The position numbers and the translations under genes were made by a program. Shown in pieces: positions 9,601 to 17,667 of a stretch of 64,000 bases of DNA. This stretch comes from Bacillus infantis (GTDB taxonomy: Bacteria > Bacillota > Bacilli > Bacillales > Cytobacillaceae), in contig NZ_JAIVAP010000014.1 in the NCBI RefSeq assembly GCF_020171945.1, positions 1 to 64,000 on the forward strand, read 5' to 3'. The notes under the pieces were generated by a model. It made no database searches and had not been told where the DNA came from. It saw only the letters and a list, made by a program, of their open reading frames with translations. Numbering within the stretch: the first letter of the stretch is position 1; every line of letters begins with the position of its first letter.

Positions 9601-11106
9601 ATCTCGGTCGGAATCGCAAAAGCAGGGGCGGATATCATCACCCTGAGCGGTTTTGACGGGGGTACCGGCGCCGCCAGAATCCATGCGCTCCAGCATGTTG
9701 GGCTTCCGGTTGAAATCGGTGTTAAGGCCGCCCATAACGCCCTCCTTGAAGCAGGACTGCGCGACAGTGTAGAGATCTGGGCTGACGGCGGCATCAAGAG
9801 TGCATCTGATGTGCTGAAGGTCATGCTCCTCGGGGCAAACAGGATCGGATTCGGGACTCTTTCCATGCTGGCGATTGGCTGTACCACATGCCGCGGCTGC
9901 CATCTGGATACATGCCATGTCGGGATTGCGACTCAGATCGAAACAGAAGCGCAGGCAAAGGATCATGGCCTCCGCCGATTCGTACCGCGCCAATTCGACT
10001 TGGCCGTCCAGGGCATCATGAACTTATATACAGCCTTCGGAACAGAGCTCAAAGCTCTGGCAGCGGGACTTGGCATCAGGAACCTCCAGGACGCTGTCGG
10101 GCGCTCTGACCTCCTTGAGCAGGCAAAAGGAAAAGAACAGCTGGATCTGACCTACCTCCTCCGCACACTGGAGATTGGCCAATTGAGCCATCAGGAAGCA
10201 GCTGCTTCCCTCGATGCCCACCAGCTTCAGGTGGCAGTAGGCGCAGAATATCTTGATGCAAGCGTAGAGGAGCTCCATCAATCACGCGAATACCAGAGCA
10301 TTACTTCAGAACAGCGCGTGCTGGGCAGCCGTGTTTCCTGCCACCGCGTCAGAAACCGGCTGGACGGATCTTATCAGAGCCTTCCGCCAGTCTCGCTTAA
10401 GTATAAGGGCGGCTCGATTCCAGGCAATGGGCTTGGAGCCTACAACAGCGCCGGCATCCATATTGAAGTGGCCGGCGGCGCGCAGGATGGCATCGGCAAG
10501 ACTTCATTCGGCGGAGAGATTCTGATTTTTAAATCAAAAGGAAAGAATGGCAGCTTCTACAATGGATCAGTCGGCAAAGGGTTTGGATACGGTGCACAAA
10601 AAGGGCTCCTCGTGGCCCAGGGGAATGCTGATGCCCGTGCAGGCATCCGTCTCTCCGGTGCAGACATGATCATTGGCGGACAGCTGAAAAAGCCTCTTCC
10701 TGAAAAAGAACATGGCAACATCGGGACACATGCCAATATTAAGGGGTTTGCTTTTGAATACATGACCAATGGCAGAGGCCTTGTGCTTGGCGATCCTGGC
10801 CCATGGATCTGCGCAGGCATGACCGGCGGGGTCGTATACCTCCGCCATCAGCCGGAACTGGGGCTCACGAAGGAAGCCCTCCAGCGCAGGATCGCAAAAG
10901 GTGCAAAAGTCACCGTCTCTTCTTTGTCCTCAAAAGGGCAGGAAGATGTTCAAGAGCTTCTCGGCAATTATATAAGAATGCTCGCGGAACAAGGGCAGCA
11001 CGAAGAATCTGAACAGCTGTCCAAATTGCTTGAAGACGTTGAAAACCACTTCTTCCAGGTAGTTCCTGTAAAAGAACAGGCTGACCCTTCTGTTTCTACA
11101 GAATGA
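6634..11106 (+). CDS. Glutamate synthase large subunit, stand-alone (GOGAT)
   Basis: About 1490 residues with the full GOGAT alpha layout: class II glutamine amidotransferase domain opening at Cys21 (EHDACGIV), which is the expected N-terminal nucleophile after propeptide removal; central linker; FMN-binding synthase barrel (FDGGTGAARIHALQHVG); a 3Fe-4S motif C-x5-C-x4-C in GCTTCRGCHLDTCHVG; and a C-terminal beta-helix domain. It transfers glutamine amide nitrogen to 2-oxoglutarate, making two glutamates. No beta (NADPH, GltD-like) subunit lies next to it, so the electron donor may be ferredoxin or a distant partner (inference). The frame opens at 6550, but homologues begin close to MTQTWSPS, so ATG 6634 is chosen; no good ribosome binding site sits directly before it. 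Confidence 0.9.
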   Translation: MTQTWSPSLFTEFNRQEHDACGIVAAMEKNKIPSRENIFSCIDALVTMNHRAGFINGEGDGVGIHIDIPRELWKQKLSDAGADPEAASREGFAVGHVFMSRNEKSSSIKASLAEKLVDAGFDILFESDEVTNSSALGPIAIQENPIFWQFAILSELEGQPLTEKLFNLIINFEEDEHVHVASLSQHHAVYKVMGAGDILPKYYHDLANPLAASTMTLGHNRYSTNTLSSFFRVQPFSVLGHNGEINTIAKLRDEAKLAGVPLVKDGSDSQDLSRTLETFICRENYSLFEAMDVMFPPIVNEIKSYPDHLQDLYTYIREGWGHFAQGPAGIISRFADEAVFSVDALGLRPLWMLETESSYLFSSEPGIIPSSEYVNEPKPLAPGEKVGLKWNGDVLEVFEQHAYQEEVYKRFSKRVHLDGSRKRLETPRLPKTISMNYPSKIHNGQYKAFGWERDQVQLVEQMADKGIEPIRSLGHDAPLAALNPERKNIADYIKESVAVVTNPAIDRDRETEHFSTRTIIGKRPALFHSDKEVSGVTELQTPLLIEGKAGFECSGIIQQPSYDQVTEYYQEQKLTAYIPIVFSEDEGIREALGRLAGDAVAAVRSGKSLLILDDSQAHQNGNLWLDPHLAVSAIDQALVKEAVRRDCSILLRSASIRSLHDIITSYGLGADLISPYYMFMTVLDESATPLVNLYTALTKGLEKVISTIGIHELRGYGRLFSSIGLHEETAEILNIVNFFGSGELSCNFESMKEDSIQRAQDYQNEKERIGKTFHLFPRIWKAIGEVAKTGDYTAYGEKISEQEEQNPTTIRHLTGFKPASSPVSPSEVSLNVGTHDLPFVIASMSFGSQNEIAFRAYAEGADRLNMVSMNGEGGEIKDMLGKYPNTRGQQVASGRFGVNAELLNSSNLLEIKIGQGAKPGEGGHLPGSKVTAKIAEARNATIGSDLISPSNNHDIYSIEDLAQMIHELKTANDKAKVAVKVPVVPNIGTISVGIAKAGADIITLSGFDGGTGAARIHALQHVGLPVEIGVKAAHNALLEAGLRDSVEIWADGGIKSASDVLKVMLLGANRIGFGTLSMLAIGCTTCRGCHLDTCHVGIATQIETEAQAKDHGLRRFVPRQFDLAVQGIMNLYTAFGTELKALAAGLGIRNLQDAVGRSDLLEQAKGKEQLDLTYLLRTLEIGQLSHQEAAASLDAHQLQVAVGAEYLDASVEELHQSREYQSITSEQRVLGSRVSCHRVRNRLDGSYQSLPPVSLKYKGGSIPGNGLGAYNSAGIHIEVAGGAQDGIGKTSFGGEILIFKSKGKNGSFYNGSVGKGFGYGAQKGLLVAQGNADARAGIRLSGADMIIGGQLKKPLPEKEHGNIGTHANIKGFAFEYMTNGRGLVLGDPGPWICAGMTGGVVYLRHQPELGLTKEALQRRIAKGAKVTVSSLSSKGQEDVQELLGNYIRMLAEQGQHEESEQLSKLLEDVENHFFQVVPVKEQADPSVSTE

Positions 11107-11114
11107 TGGTTGCC

Positions 11115-11150
11115 AAAGGCCCGCTCAACATTCTTGAGCGGGCCTTTATT
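11115..11150 (+). terminator. Glutamate synthase terminator
   Basis: AAAGGCCCGCTCAA (11115-11128) and TTGAGCGGGCCTTT (11134-11147), perfect 14-bp stem, then ATTTATTT. Confidence 0.9.
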
Positions 11151-11299
11151 TATTTCATTTTTCTTTTTTCACGCCCTGCTCAGTTGGATCATACGAGCAT
11201 ATTCACCATCCATATCATACAACTTTGCCGGCAATATGCCATCTTTTTTCATGTAAGCGCCTTAATGGAATTTTATCGGAGATTTATCATATTTGTCCC

Positions 11300-11346
11300 T
11301 TGAACTTCAAGGATAATCCCTGTATAGTACATAATTGTTTAACAAT
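11300..11346 (+). promoter_or_regulatory. ygaE promoter with palindrome at the start site
   Basis: TTGAAC (11300-11305), 17-base spacer, TATAGT (11323-11328). The perfect palindrome ATTGTT-T-AACAAT (11334-11346) lies over the expected transcription start and may be an operator. The leader then contains a 10-bp hairpin, ATAATGGCTG (11379-11388) with CAGCCATTAT (11403-11412), just ahead of the ribosome binding site AAAGGA. No other feature is seen between 11151 and 11299. Confidence 0.55.
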
Positions 11347-11435
11347 GAGCAAATCGGTTTAAAGTAAGTATAAAATAGATAATGGCTGTATTCTTGCTAA
11401 AGCAGCCATTATAAATACGAAAGGATATTATTTGC

Positions 11436-12515
11436 ATGAAGCTTGGAGCCCGCATACTAAAAACGGGAATTGCCATCATACTGTCTTTATTTTTATCAGA
11501 AATTTTCAACCTGCCAACTCCTGTATTTGCAGGCATCGCAGCCATTTTTGCGATTCAGCCTACCATCTACAGATCGTATCTATCGGTAATCGAGCAGATC
11601 CAGGGCAATATCATCGGGGCTGTCATTGCCGTCGTCTTTGTTCTTGTTTTCGGAAACAACTATTTCATTGTCGGTCTTGCCGCCGTCATTGTCATCATTA
11701 TCAACCTAAAGCTGAAGCTTGAAAAAACCATCGCCCTGTCACTGGTGACCTTGATCGCCATCATGGAGACTCCTGGTGATGACTTTGTCCAATTTGCTGT
11801 TATCCGTTTTTCGACCATCATGCTTGGGATATTATCAGCTTTTCTGGTCAATCTTGTATTCCTGCCGCCTAAATATGAAAACAAGCTGTATTATAAAATA
11901 TCCAATGCGACAGAAGATATTACAAAGTGGATCAGGCTGAATGTGCGCCATGCCTCTGAGCATATGCTCTTAAAAAATGATATCGAGAAGCTGAAAGATG
12001 ATGTCATCAAGCTCGATCAGCTGTACCTTATGTATAAGGAAGAACGGAATTACCTGAAAAAAGACAGCCCGGTCAAAGCGAGAAAGCTGGTCATCTACAG
12101 ACAGATGATCTCGACCGTTAAAATGTCGCTTGAAACACTGAAAAGGCTGCACCGCCATGAATACGAGCTGCAGCAGATGCCAGAGGATTTCCAGAATTCT
12201 ATCCAGCAGCAGCTGGACTGTCTGATACACTATCATGAGCATGTGATGCTCAAGTTCATTGGTAAAGTGAAACCTCAGGTGAGTTTTGAAGAAGGCGATA
12301 TCTGCCTGGACCGCAAGGAGTTGTTCACCTTCTTCCTGGCGCAGCATAAAAACATGGAAAATGATGATGAGCAGATTATTTACCATACCATGCAGATCAT
12401 CTCCGCCATCATTGAATACGATGAACAGGTCGAGCATTTGGATACATTGATTTCGAGTTTTCAGTCGTATCATAAAGAGGAAAACGAGATTAGTATAGAG
12501 GAAAACGAGGAATAG
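11436..12515 (+). CDS. ygaE: YgaE-like aromatic acid exporter family (UPF0421) membrane protein
   Basis: 359 residues. Roughly residues 1-150 form five or six transmembrane helices of the ArAE/FUSC type, with the family signature GIAAIFAIQPTIYRS in helix two; the rest is a long charged, mostly helical cytoplasmic region (KYENKLYYKISNATED onward) of the ArAE C-terminal type. Related proteins are proposed to export aromatic acids; function here is inferred from family only. Position between the gsaB and ygaD homologues supports the identification. The C-terminal end carries a short repeat, EENEISIEENEE. A hairpin lies in the leader close to the ribosome binding site. Confidence 0.85.
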   Translation: MKLGARILKTGIAIILSLFLSEIFNLPTPVFAGIAAIFAIQPTIYRSYLSVIEQIQGNIIGAVIAVVFVLVFGNNYFIVGLAAVIVIIINLKLKLEKTIALSLVTLIAIMETPGDDFVQFAVIRFSTIMLGILSAFLVNLVFLPPKYENKLYYKISNATEDITKWIRLNVRHASEHMLLKNDIEKLKDDVIKLDQLYLMYKEERNYLKKDSPVKARKLVIYRQMISTVKMSLETLKRLHRHEYELQQMPEDFQNSIQQQLDCLIHYHEHVMLKFIGKVKPQVSFEEGDICLDRKELFTFFLAQHKNMENDDEQIIYHTMQIISAIIEYDEQVEHLDTLISSFQSYHKEENEISIEENEE

Positions 12516-12523
12516 TCACAAAG

Positions 12524-12550
12524 AAAAGCAGCCGGATGGCTGCTTTTTTT
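12524..12550 (+). terminator. ygaE terminator
   Basis: AAAAGCAGCC (12524-12533), loop GGAT, GGCTGCTTTT (12538-12547), then T residues. Confidence 0.9.
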
Positions 12551-12720
12551 TATGAAGGTATTTTAAACTAAGTGTGCATGCTCAATAAAGGAATGCGAAT
12601 TCTGCTCCTGAACAACATAGATTTGTACTACATCTTGTGGCATGACACATATTAGGTATTTGAGGAATATTCCATCATGAAGTGTCTTTTGACTTGAGAA
12701 CCTAGAAGATTGGCAATGTC

Positions 12721-12757
12721 AAAAAGGGTACGGAAAACAGTCCTCCGCACCCTTTTT
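12721..12757 (-). terminator. Bidirectional terminator at the end of the app operon
   Basis: AAAAAGGGTACGGA (12721-12734) and TCCGCACCCTTTTT (12744-12757), 13 of 14 pairs, with A- and T-runs on both sides. It faces the convergent app operon about 260 bp from the last stop codon, with the repeat 12832-12965 in between. Confidence 0.7.
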
Positions 12758-12831
12758 GATTTATATGAAATTCTATAACCTGCTAAACTAATAGAAGCCC
12801 AGGGTATTACATTACTCAAACTTAAAAAAGC

Positions 12832-12965
12832 CTGTTGATTGCAGTGGAAGGCACGAAGACTCCTGCGGGATTGCAGCGGCAATGCTGAGACCCCGCAAGA
12901 GCTTGCTCTGAGGAGGCTCAGCGTCGCCCCGCGGAAAGCGAAGTGCCTGGAACGGAAATCAACAG
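12832..12965. repeat. Interspersed multi-stem repeat, 134 bp, in the app operon 3' region
   Basis: The ends form a perfect 9-bp inverted repeat, CTGTTGATT (12832-12840) and AATCAACAG (12957-12965). Inside, AGGCAC (12849-12854) pairs with GTGCCT (12943-12948), a GC-rich third stem (CTGCGGG / CCCCGCGG) follows, and AAGAGC-TT-GCTCT makes a central hairpin. The block resembles a GC-rich repeat family that I recall as widespread in Bacillus intergenic regions; one copy is in this window. The remainder of 12551-13016 shows no gene. Confidence 0.75.
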
Positions 12966-13016
12966 CTCCATTAACGGAATAAACTATAAATATAAGCACA
13001 GACCTCCCTTTTCTTC

Positions 13017-13916
13017 CTAACTCTTCATCCTGGGATCCAGCGCGTCCCTCAGCCCGTCGCCCATGAGGTTGAAGCCAAGTACTGTTAGCATGATGGCGAG
13101 GCCTGGGAAGATCATTGTCCAGGGAGCCTGGATGAGATATGCCTTTGCATCTGAGAGCATTTTTCCCCACTCCGGATTTGGCGCTTCTGCCCCAAGTCCA
13201 AGGAAGCCCAATGCAGCTGCTTCGATGATGGCTGTTGCTACTGCCAGTGTTCCCTGGACGATGATTGGCCCCATGCTGTTCGGCAGGACGTGGAGGAATA
13301 AGATGCGGGCATCACTCATGCCGACTGCCTTGGCCGCCATGATATATTCCTCCTGCTTTACACTGAGCACACGGGAACGGATCAGGCGCCCAAAGTTAGG
13401 GATATTGATAATGGCAATGGCAATGAGCGCATTCCTTAAGGATGGACCCAGTACAGCTACAATCGCAATCGCCAGTAGGATGCTTGGAAACGCAAGCATG
13501 ATATCAAAGAACCGGGAAATGATTGTATCCACCCACCGGCCATAATAGCCTGCAAGGATGCCAAGCAGACAGCCTGCGGCTAGTGAGCCGAGGACGGCCA
13601 GAAAGCCTACCCATAAAGAAATCCGCGCCCCATAAATTACCCGGGAAAGAATATCCCTTCCAAAGTCATCGGTTCCAAACCAATGGTCGGCCGATGGGGC
13701 CTTCAGCCGGTTTGCCAGCTGCTGCTCATTGATGCCTGTAGGGGCTATCAGCGGCGCAAATACAGCCAGGATGACAAAGAACAGAACAATAAGCGCGCCG
13801 ACAACGGCCAGCTTGTTCTTCCGGAAGCTCCGCCATGCTTCAAGCCAGGGGGATTCCACCTTTTCCTCGGCCTGGACCGCAGACGGATGTACATTTTTTT
13901 CTGTTGATAATTCCAT
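13017..13916 (-). CDS. appC: Oligopeptide ABC transporter permease AppC/DppC type
   Basis: 299-residue binding-protein-dependent permease of the OppC/DppC class: an N-terminal OppC_N segment with one helix (about 29-51), then a five-helix core. The EAA loop that contacts the ATPases, EAAALGFLGLGAEAPNPEWG, is near residues 216-235. The open frame extends upstream, but ATG at 13914-13916 follows AAAGGAGGGAAGAA and starts 16 bases after the appB stop. Last gene of an operon ordered ATPase-ATPase-binding protein-permease-permease, as in B. subtilis appDFABC. Substrate assignment (oligopeptides) is by operon layout and family. Confidence 0.88.
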   Translation of the reverse strand: MELSTEKNVHPSAVQAEEKVESPWLEAWRSFRKNKLAVVGALIVLFFVILAVFAPLIAPTGINEQQLANRLKAPSADHWFGTDDFGRDILSRVIYGARISLWVGFLAVLGSLAAGCLLGILAGYYGRWVDTIISRFFDIMLAFPSILLAIAIVAVLGPSLRNALIAIAIINIPNFGRLIRSRVLSVKQEEYIMAAKAVGMSDARILFLHVLPNSMGPIIVQGTLAVATAIIEAAALGFLGLGAEAPNPEWGKMLSDAKAYLIQAPWTMIFPGLAIMLTVLGFNLMGDGLRDALDPRMKS

Positions 13917-13932
13917 AGGCTTCTTCCCTCCT

Positions 13933-14937
13933 TTAGTTGTATTTGATCCTTGGATCGATTGCCGCATATAAGAGGTCGACAATCAGATTGATCATGACAA
14001 AGATGAATGCAATGACAAGGATCCCTGATTGGATGACCGGATAATCGCGGTAATTGATAGCTTCATAGATATATCTTCCGATTCCCGGCCAGCTGAAAAT
14101 AGTCTCCGTCAGGATGGCACCGCCAAGAAGGAGCCCGGTCTGCAGCCCGATGATTGTCAAAACAGGGATGATGGCATTTTTCAAAGAATGCTTGTACACG
14201 ACCCAGAACATCCTTAGCCCTTTGGCCCTTGCCGTACGAATGAAGTCTGAACGCATTACTTCAAGCATTGTCGAGCGCGTGATCCTGGCAATTATGGCCA
14301 TGGGAATGGTCGATAATGCAAGGCTCGGAAGCACTAGATGGCGGATGACATCCCAGAACTGATCCATCCGTCCTGCAAGGAGTGTATCGATGATATAAAG
14401 ATTGGTGATGGCCTCAACCGGATTTCTGACCTCTTCCCGGCCGGATGTAGGGAGCCAGTCCAAATTGATGGCAAATATCCACTGCTCCATAAGGCCAAGC
14501 CAGAAAATCGGCATTGATACGCCGATAAGTGCAAGCACCATGGCAATATAATCAAACCAGGAGTTTTGGAACCAGGCACTGATGATTCCTGCATTCACGC
14601 CGAAAAAGATCGCAATGAGCATGGCGCAGAATGAAAGTTCCATGGTAGCTGCAAGGAAAGGCCAAATTTCTCCGCTGATCGGTGCCTTCGTACGGAGCGA
14701 TTCCCCCAGATCACCAGTAAACAGCCCCCCCAAATATGTAAAATATTGAATGAACCAGGGCTTATCAAGCCCAAGCTGCTCTGTCAAATCTGCCACAGCC
14801 TCTTTCGTTGCCAGCTGGCCCAGGATGATTTGGGCGGGATCTCCCGGTATGGCCCTGATCATGAAAAATACAATCAGCGACAAGCCCAATAAGACCGGTA
14901 TAAGGGAAAATATTCGTTTGATCGTATATGAAAGCAT
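13933..14937 (-). CDS. appB: Oligopeptide ABC transporter permease AppB/DppB type
   Basis: 334-residue inner-membrane permease with the DppB-type start MLSYTIKRIFSLIPVLLGLSLIVFFMIR cut by a first helix, six helices in total, and the coupling loop RTARAKGL near residue 218 that docks on the ATPases. AEGGTG-type ribosome binding site GAGGTGAAAA precedes ATG 14937. It is separated from the binding-protein gene by 99 bp holding a hairpin (14988-15016) that may lower expression of the permeases relative to the binding protein. Confidence 0.9.
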   Translation of the reverse strand: MLSYTIKRIFSLIPVLLGLSLIVFFMIRAIPGDPAQIILGQLATKEAVADLTEQLGLDKPWFIQYFTYLGGLFTGDLGESLRTKAPISGEIWPFLAATMELSFCAMLIAIFFGVNAGIISAWFQNSWFDYIAMVLALIGVSMPIFWLGLMEQWIFAINLDWLPTSGREEVRNPVEAITNLYIIDTLLAGRMDQFWDVIRHLVLPSLALSTIPMAIIARITRSTMLEVMRSDFIRTARAKGLRMFWVVYKHSLKNAIIPVLTIIGLQTGLLLGGAILTETIFSWPGIGRYIYEAINYRDYPVIQSGILVIAFIFVMINLIVDLLYAAIDPRIKYN

Positions 14938-14987
14938 GTTTTCACCTCTCTTGATGGTTGTCCAGCCGCATCAGTCCGGCTAAAAGA

Positions 14988-15016
14988 AAAGGGAGCCGCT
15001 ATAAGGAACTCCCTTT
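14988..15016 (-). terminator. Intercistronic hairpin between appA and appB
   Basis: AAAGGGAG (14988-14995) pairs with CTCCCTTT (15009-15016); on the minus strand it is followed by TCTTTT. Placed after the binding-protein gene, it fits a partial terminator or mRNA stabiliser that yields more binding protein than permease, a common arrangement in such operons. Confidence 0.7.
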
Positions 15017-15036
15017 CTTTCTATCTATCTTTCCAT

Positions 15037-16650
15037 TTACTTTTTAAATTCCACAGAAGACAGCAGATCCGATCCTGTTGGATGCGGCTTGAATCCGGTA
15101 ATGTCCGCTTTTCCTGCAAGGACAGGGTTGGAGTGGACAAGCGGGATCCATGGTGCATCATCCTTGATGATCAGCTGGGCCTGCTTATACAGCTCTTCAC
15201 GCTCAGCCTGGTCTGTCAGCGTCTGTGCTTTAATCAGAAGATCGTGGACCTCCTGGTTTTTATAATAGGTATAGTTATTGGATCCGATAGTATCCTGGTC
15301 CAGAAGTACATAAAGGAAGTTGTCAGCATCCCCATTGTCCCCTGTCCAGCCGAGAAGGAAGGAATCCGCTTCCCCTTTATTGGCTTTGTCGAGGTAAGTT
15401 CCCCATTCATAGGATACGATTTTCGCCTTTACGCCAACATCAGCAAAGTTGGCCTGGATGGCTTCGGCCACCTTTTGCCCGTCCGGCATATATGGACGTG
15501 CAACCGGCATTGCCCAAAGCTCCATCTCAAATCCATCTTCATAGCCAGCTTCCTTCAGAAGCTCCTTCGCTTTTTCAGGATTGAATTCATAATCCTGCAC
15601 CTCATCATTATAGCCCGCAATTCCAGGCGGCATAGGGTTCTTCGCCGGCTCTGCATATCCGGAATAGAAGGCATCGATGAGTGCCTGCTTATCCACCGCA
15701 TAGTTCAGCGCCTGTCGGACCTTCTTATCCTTCAGCGGGCCGCGTGTATTGGTAAGCCCAAGATAGCCGACATTCATGGACGGACGGTCAAACAGCTGCA
15801 GATCTGCATTTCCTTCAATTTGCCCTACATCACTGAAGCTTACGCCGTCAATCAGGTCAACCTCGCCTGTAGATAAAGCATTCAGCCTTGCTGAGTTTTC
15901 AGGGATAACCCTGAAAATGACTGAGTCAAGCTTTGGCAGGCCTTCCTGCCAGTAATCCGGGTTCTTCTCAATGACGACACGGTCGTTCCGTTTCCATTCT
16001 TTGAACTTGAAAGGCCCTGTTCCGACAGGGTTGTCAGTGAATTTATCGCCGGCCTTTTCAACTGCAGCAGGACTCGCGATACCAAATGGCGACATCGCCA
16101 GGTTTTTCAGGAATGGAGCGATCGGCCTGCTTAATGTAAATTCGACTGTATAATCATCAACGGCTTTTACCTCTGTAAGCACATCGCCAAATTGAGAGGC
16201 ATAATAATAGAATTCTTCTTTATTGCCTGCTTTCCAGCGATTGAAGTTGAAGACGACTGCCTCTGCATTGAAATCTGTCCCGTCATGGAACTTGACTCCC
16301 TCGCGAAGCTTGAGCGTATGCTTCAGCCCGTCTTCACTTTCCTCCCATTCAGTTGCAAGGCCAGGCTGGATTTCTGTATCCTGCTCGCCAAAGTTGATCA
16401 AGGTTTCAAAAATATTGACCGTAACCTTGAAGGATTCGCCTTCGGTTGTAATCGCCGGGTCCAGAGCATCAGAGTCCCCGCTTCGCCCGAAGACAAGTGT
16501 TCCGCCGGCGGCTGTTTCACCGCCCGCATCTGAACCGGAATCCTTCTCGCCTTCATCTGTGCCGCTTGACTGGCTGCCTGTGCAGCCTGCAAGCCCCAAT
16601 GACAGAAGCAGGGCAAAAACCAACATTAAAAGACCATTGCGCTTCTTCAT
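15037..16650 (-). CDS. appA: Oligopeptide-binding lipoprotein AppA/DppE type (SBP family 5)
   Basis: 537-residue extracytoplasmic solute-binding protein. Signal peptide of about 22 residues ends in the lipobox LAGC, with Cys23 as lipid-anchored N-terminus; an acidic, serine-rich linker (residues 24-45) follows. SBP_bac_5 domain features include RSGDSDALDPAITTEGESF and the AVDKQALI stretch. It captures peptides outside the membrane and delivers them to AppBC. Third gene of the app operon. B. subtilis AppA is of similar length. Dipeptide or glutathione specificity cannot be excluded from sequence. Confidence 0.9.
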   Translation of the reverse strand: MKKRNGLLMLVFALLLSLGLAGCTGSQSSGTDEGEKDSGSDAGGETAAGGTLVFGRSGDSDALDPAITTEGESFKVTVNIFETLINFGEQDTEIQPGLATEWEESEDGLKHTLKLREGVKFHDGTDFNAEAVVFNFNRWKAGNKEEFYYYASQFGDVLTEVKAVDDYTVEFTLSRPIAPFLKNLAMSPFGIASPAAVEKAGDKFTDNPVGTGPFKFKEWKRNDRVVIEKNPDYWQEGLPKLDSVIFRVIPENSARLNALSTGEVDLIDGVSFSDVGQIEGNADLQLFDRPSMNVGYLGLTNTRGPLKDKKVRQALNYAVDKQALIDAFYSGYAEPAKNPMPPGIAGYNDEVQDYEFNPEKAKELLKEAGYEDGFEMELWAMPVARPYMPDGQKVAEAIQANFADVGVKAKIVSYEWGTYLDKANKGEADSFLLGWTGDNGDADNFLYVLLDQDTIGSNNYTYYKNQEVHDLLIKAQTLTDQAEREELYKQAQLIIKDDAPWIPLVHSNPVLAGKADITGFKPHPTGSDLLSSVEFKK

Positions 16651-16680
16651 ACTTTTCCCCCTTTTAATTTCTTTCTTTTA

Positions 16681-17667
16681 TCATGCATGCACCCTGGCAC
16701 TAGTGTATAAGTGGCAGGCTGCAAAATGACCCTCTTCAATTTCTTCCAGCTGCGGCCGCTCGACCGTGCAGATTTCCATGCACTCCCGGCACCTTGTATG
16801 GAACGCGCAGCCTTTTGGCGGGTTCGCCGGGCTCGGGATATCCCCGCTTAAAAGCTCAGCTTCCTTGCGCAGATCAGGATCCGGGACCGGCACTGCGTCG
16901 AGAAGGGCAGCAGTATAAGGATGCAGGGGCTTATCATACAGCTTTTCAGCTGTCGTGATTTCTACCAGCCTCCCAAGATACATCACTCCCACCCTGTCGC
17001 TGATATGCCTGACAACACCGAGATCATGGGCTATGAAAATATAAGTCAGCTGAAATTCCTTCTGCAGGTCTTCAAGCAGGTTGAGCACCTGTGACTGGAT
17101 AGAAACATCGAGCGCAGAGACCGGCTCATCCGCAATGATCAGCTTCGGCCTGGTCATCAATGCCCTGGCAATCCCGATCCTCTGCCTTTGCCCGCCGCTG
17201 AACTGGTGAGGATATCTTTTTGCATGCCAGCTGCTCAATCCGACGACTTCGAGCATCTCTTTTACCCTTTGCTTCCGCTCTTTCTTATCCCCCATCCCGT
17301 GGACGATCAGCGGCTCCTCAAGGATTTTTTCGACTGTATGGCGGGGGTTCAGGGAAGCAAACGGATCCTGGAATACCATCTGCATTTCCTTGCGCATCTT
17401 CCTCATTTCCGAATCGTTCAGTCCTGTCAGTTCTTTCCCTTCAAACAGCACCTTTCCTTCGGTTGGTTCGATCAGCCTCATCAGCATCCTGCCGGTCGTT
17501 GACTTACCGCAGCCGCTTTCCCCTACAATCCCGAGTGTTTCCCCTTTATTGACATAAAAGCTGACATCATCAACGGCCTTTACATCTCCGGTCTTCTTGC
17601 CAAAAAGGCCGCCTGTTATCGGAAAATACTTTTTAAGCTGATTGACCTCAAGCAGAACTTCCGCCAT
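16681..17667 (-). CDS. appF: Oligopeptide ABC transporter ATPase AppF/OppF type
   Basis: 328-residue ABC ATPase: Walker A GESGCGKST, signature FSGGQRQRIGIARAL, Walker B LIIADEPVSALDVS, and the C-terminal oligopeptide-transporter domain with a cysteine cluster (CAFHTRCRECMEIC) of the kind reported to bind an iron-sulfur cluster in some Dpp/Opp ATPases. ATG at 17665-17667 has AGGAGGTG before it; an earlier ATG at 17691 lies inside the Shine-Dalgarno context and is less likely. The gene overlaps appD by 20 bases, implying coupled translation of the two ATPases that form the heterodimer. Confidence 0.9.
   Translation of the reverse strand: MAEVLLEVNQLKKYFPITGGLFGKKTGDVKAVDDVSFYVNKGETLGIVGESGCGKSTTGRMLMRLIEPTEGKVLFEGKELTGLNDSEMRKMRKEMQMVFQDPFASLNPRHTVEKILEEPLIVHGMGDKKERKQRVKEMLEVVGLSSWHAKRYPHQFSGGQRQRIGIARALMTRPKLIIADEPVSALDVSIQSQVLNLLEDLQKEFQLTYIFIAHDLGVVRHISDRVGVMYLGRLVEITTAEKLYDKPLHPYTAALLDAVPVPDPDLRKEAELLSGDIPSPANPPKGCAFHTRCRECMEICTVERPQLEEIEEGHFAACHLYTSARVHA

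Noticed and set aside
9469-9993. Long reverse-strand ORF inside the glutamate synthase gene
   Set aside because: It is a shadow of the GC-biased codons of the forward gene, with no ribosome binding site or recognisable domain.
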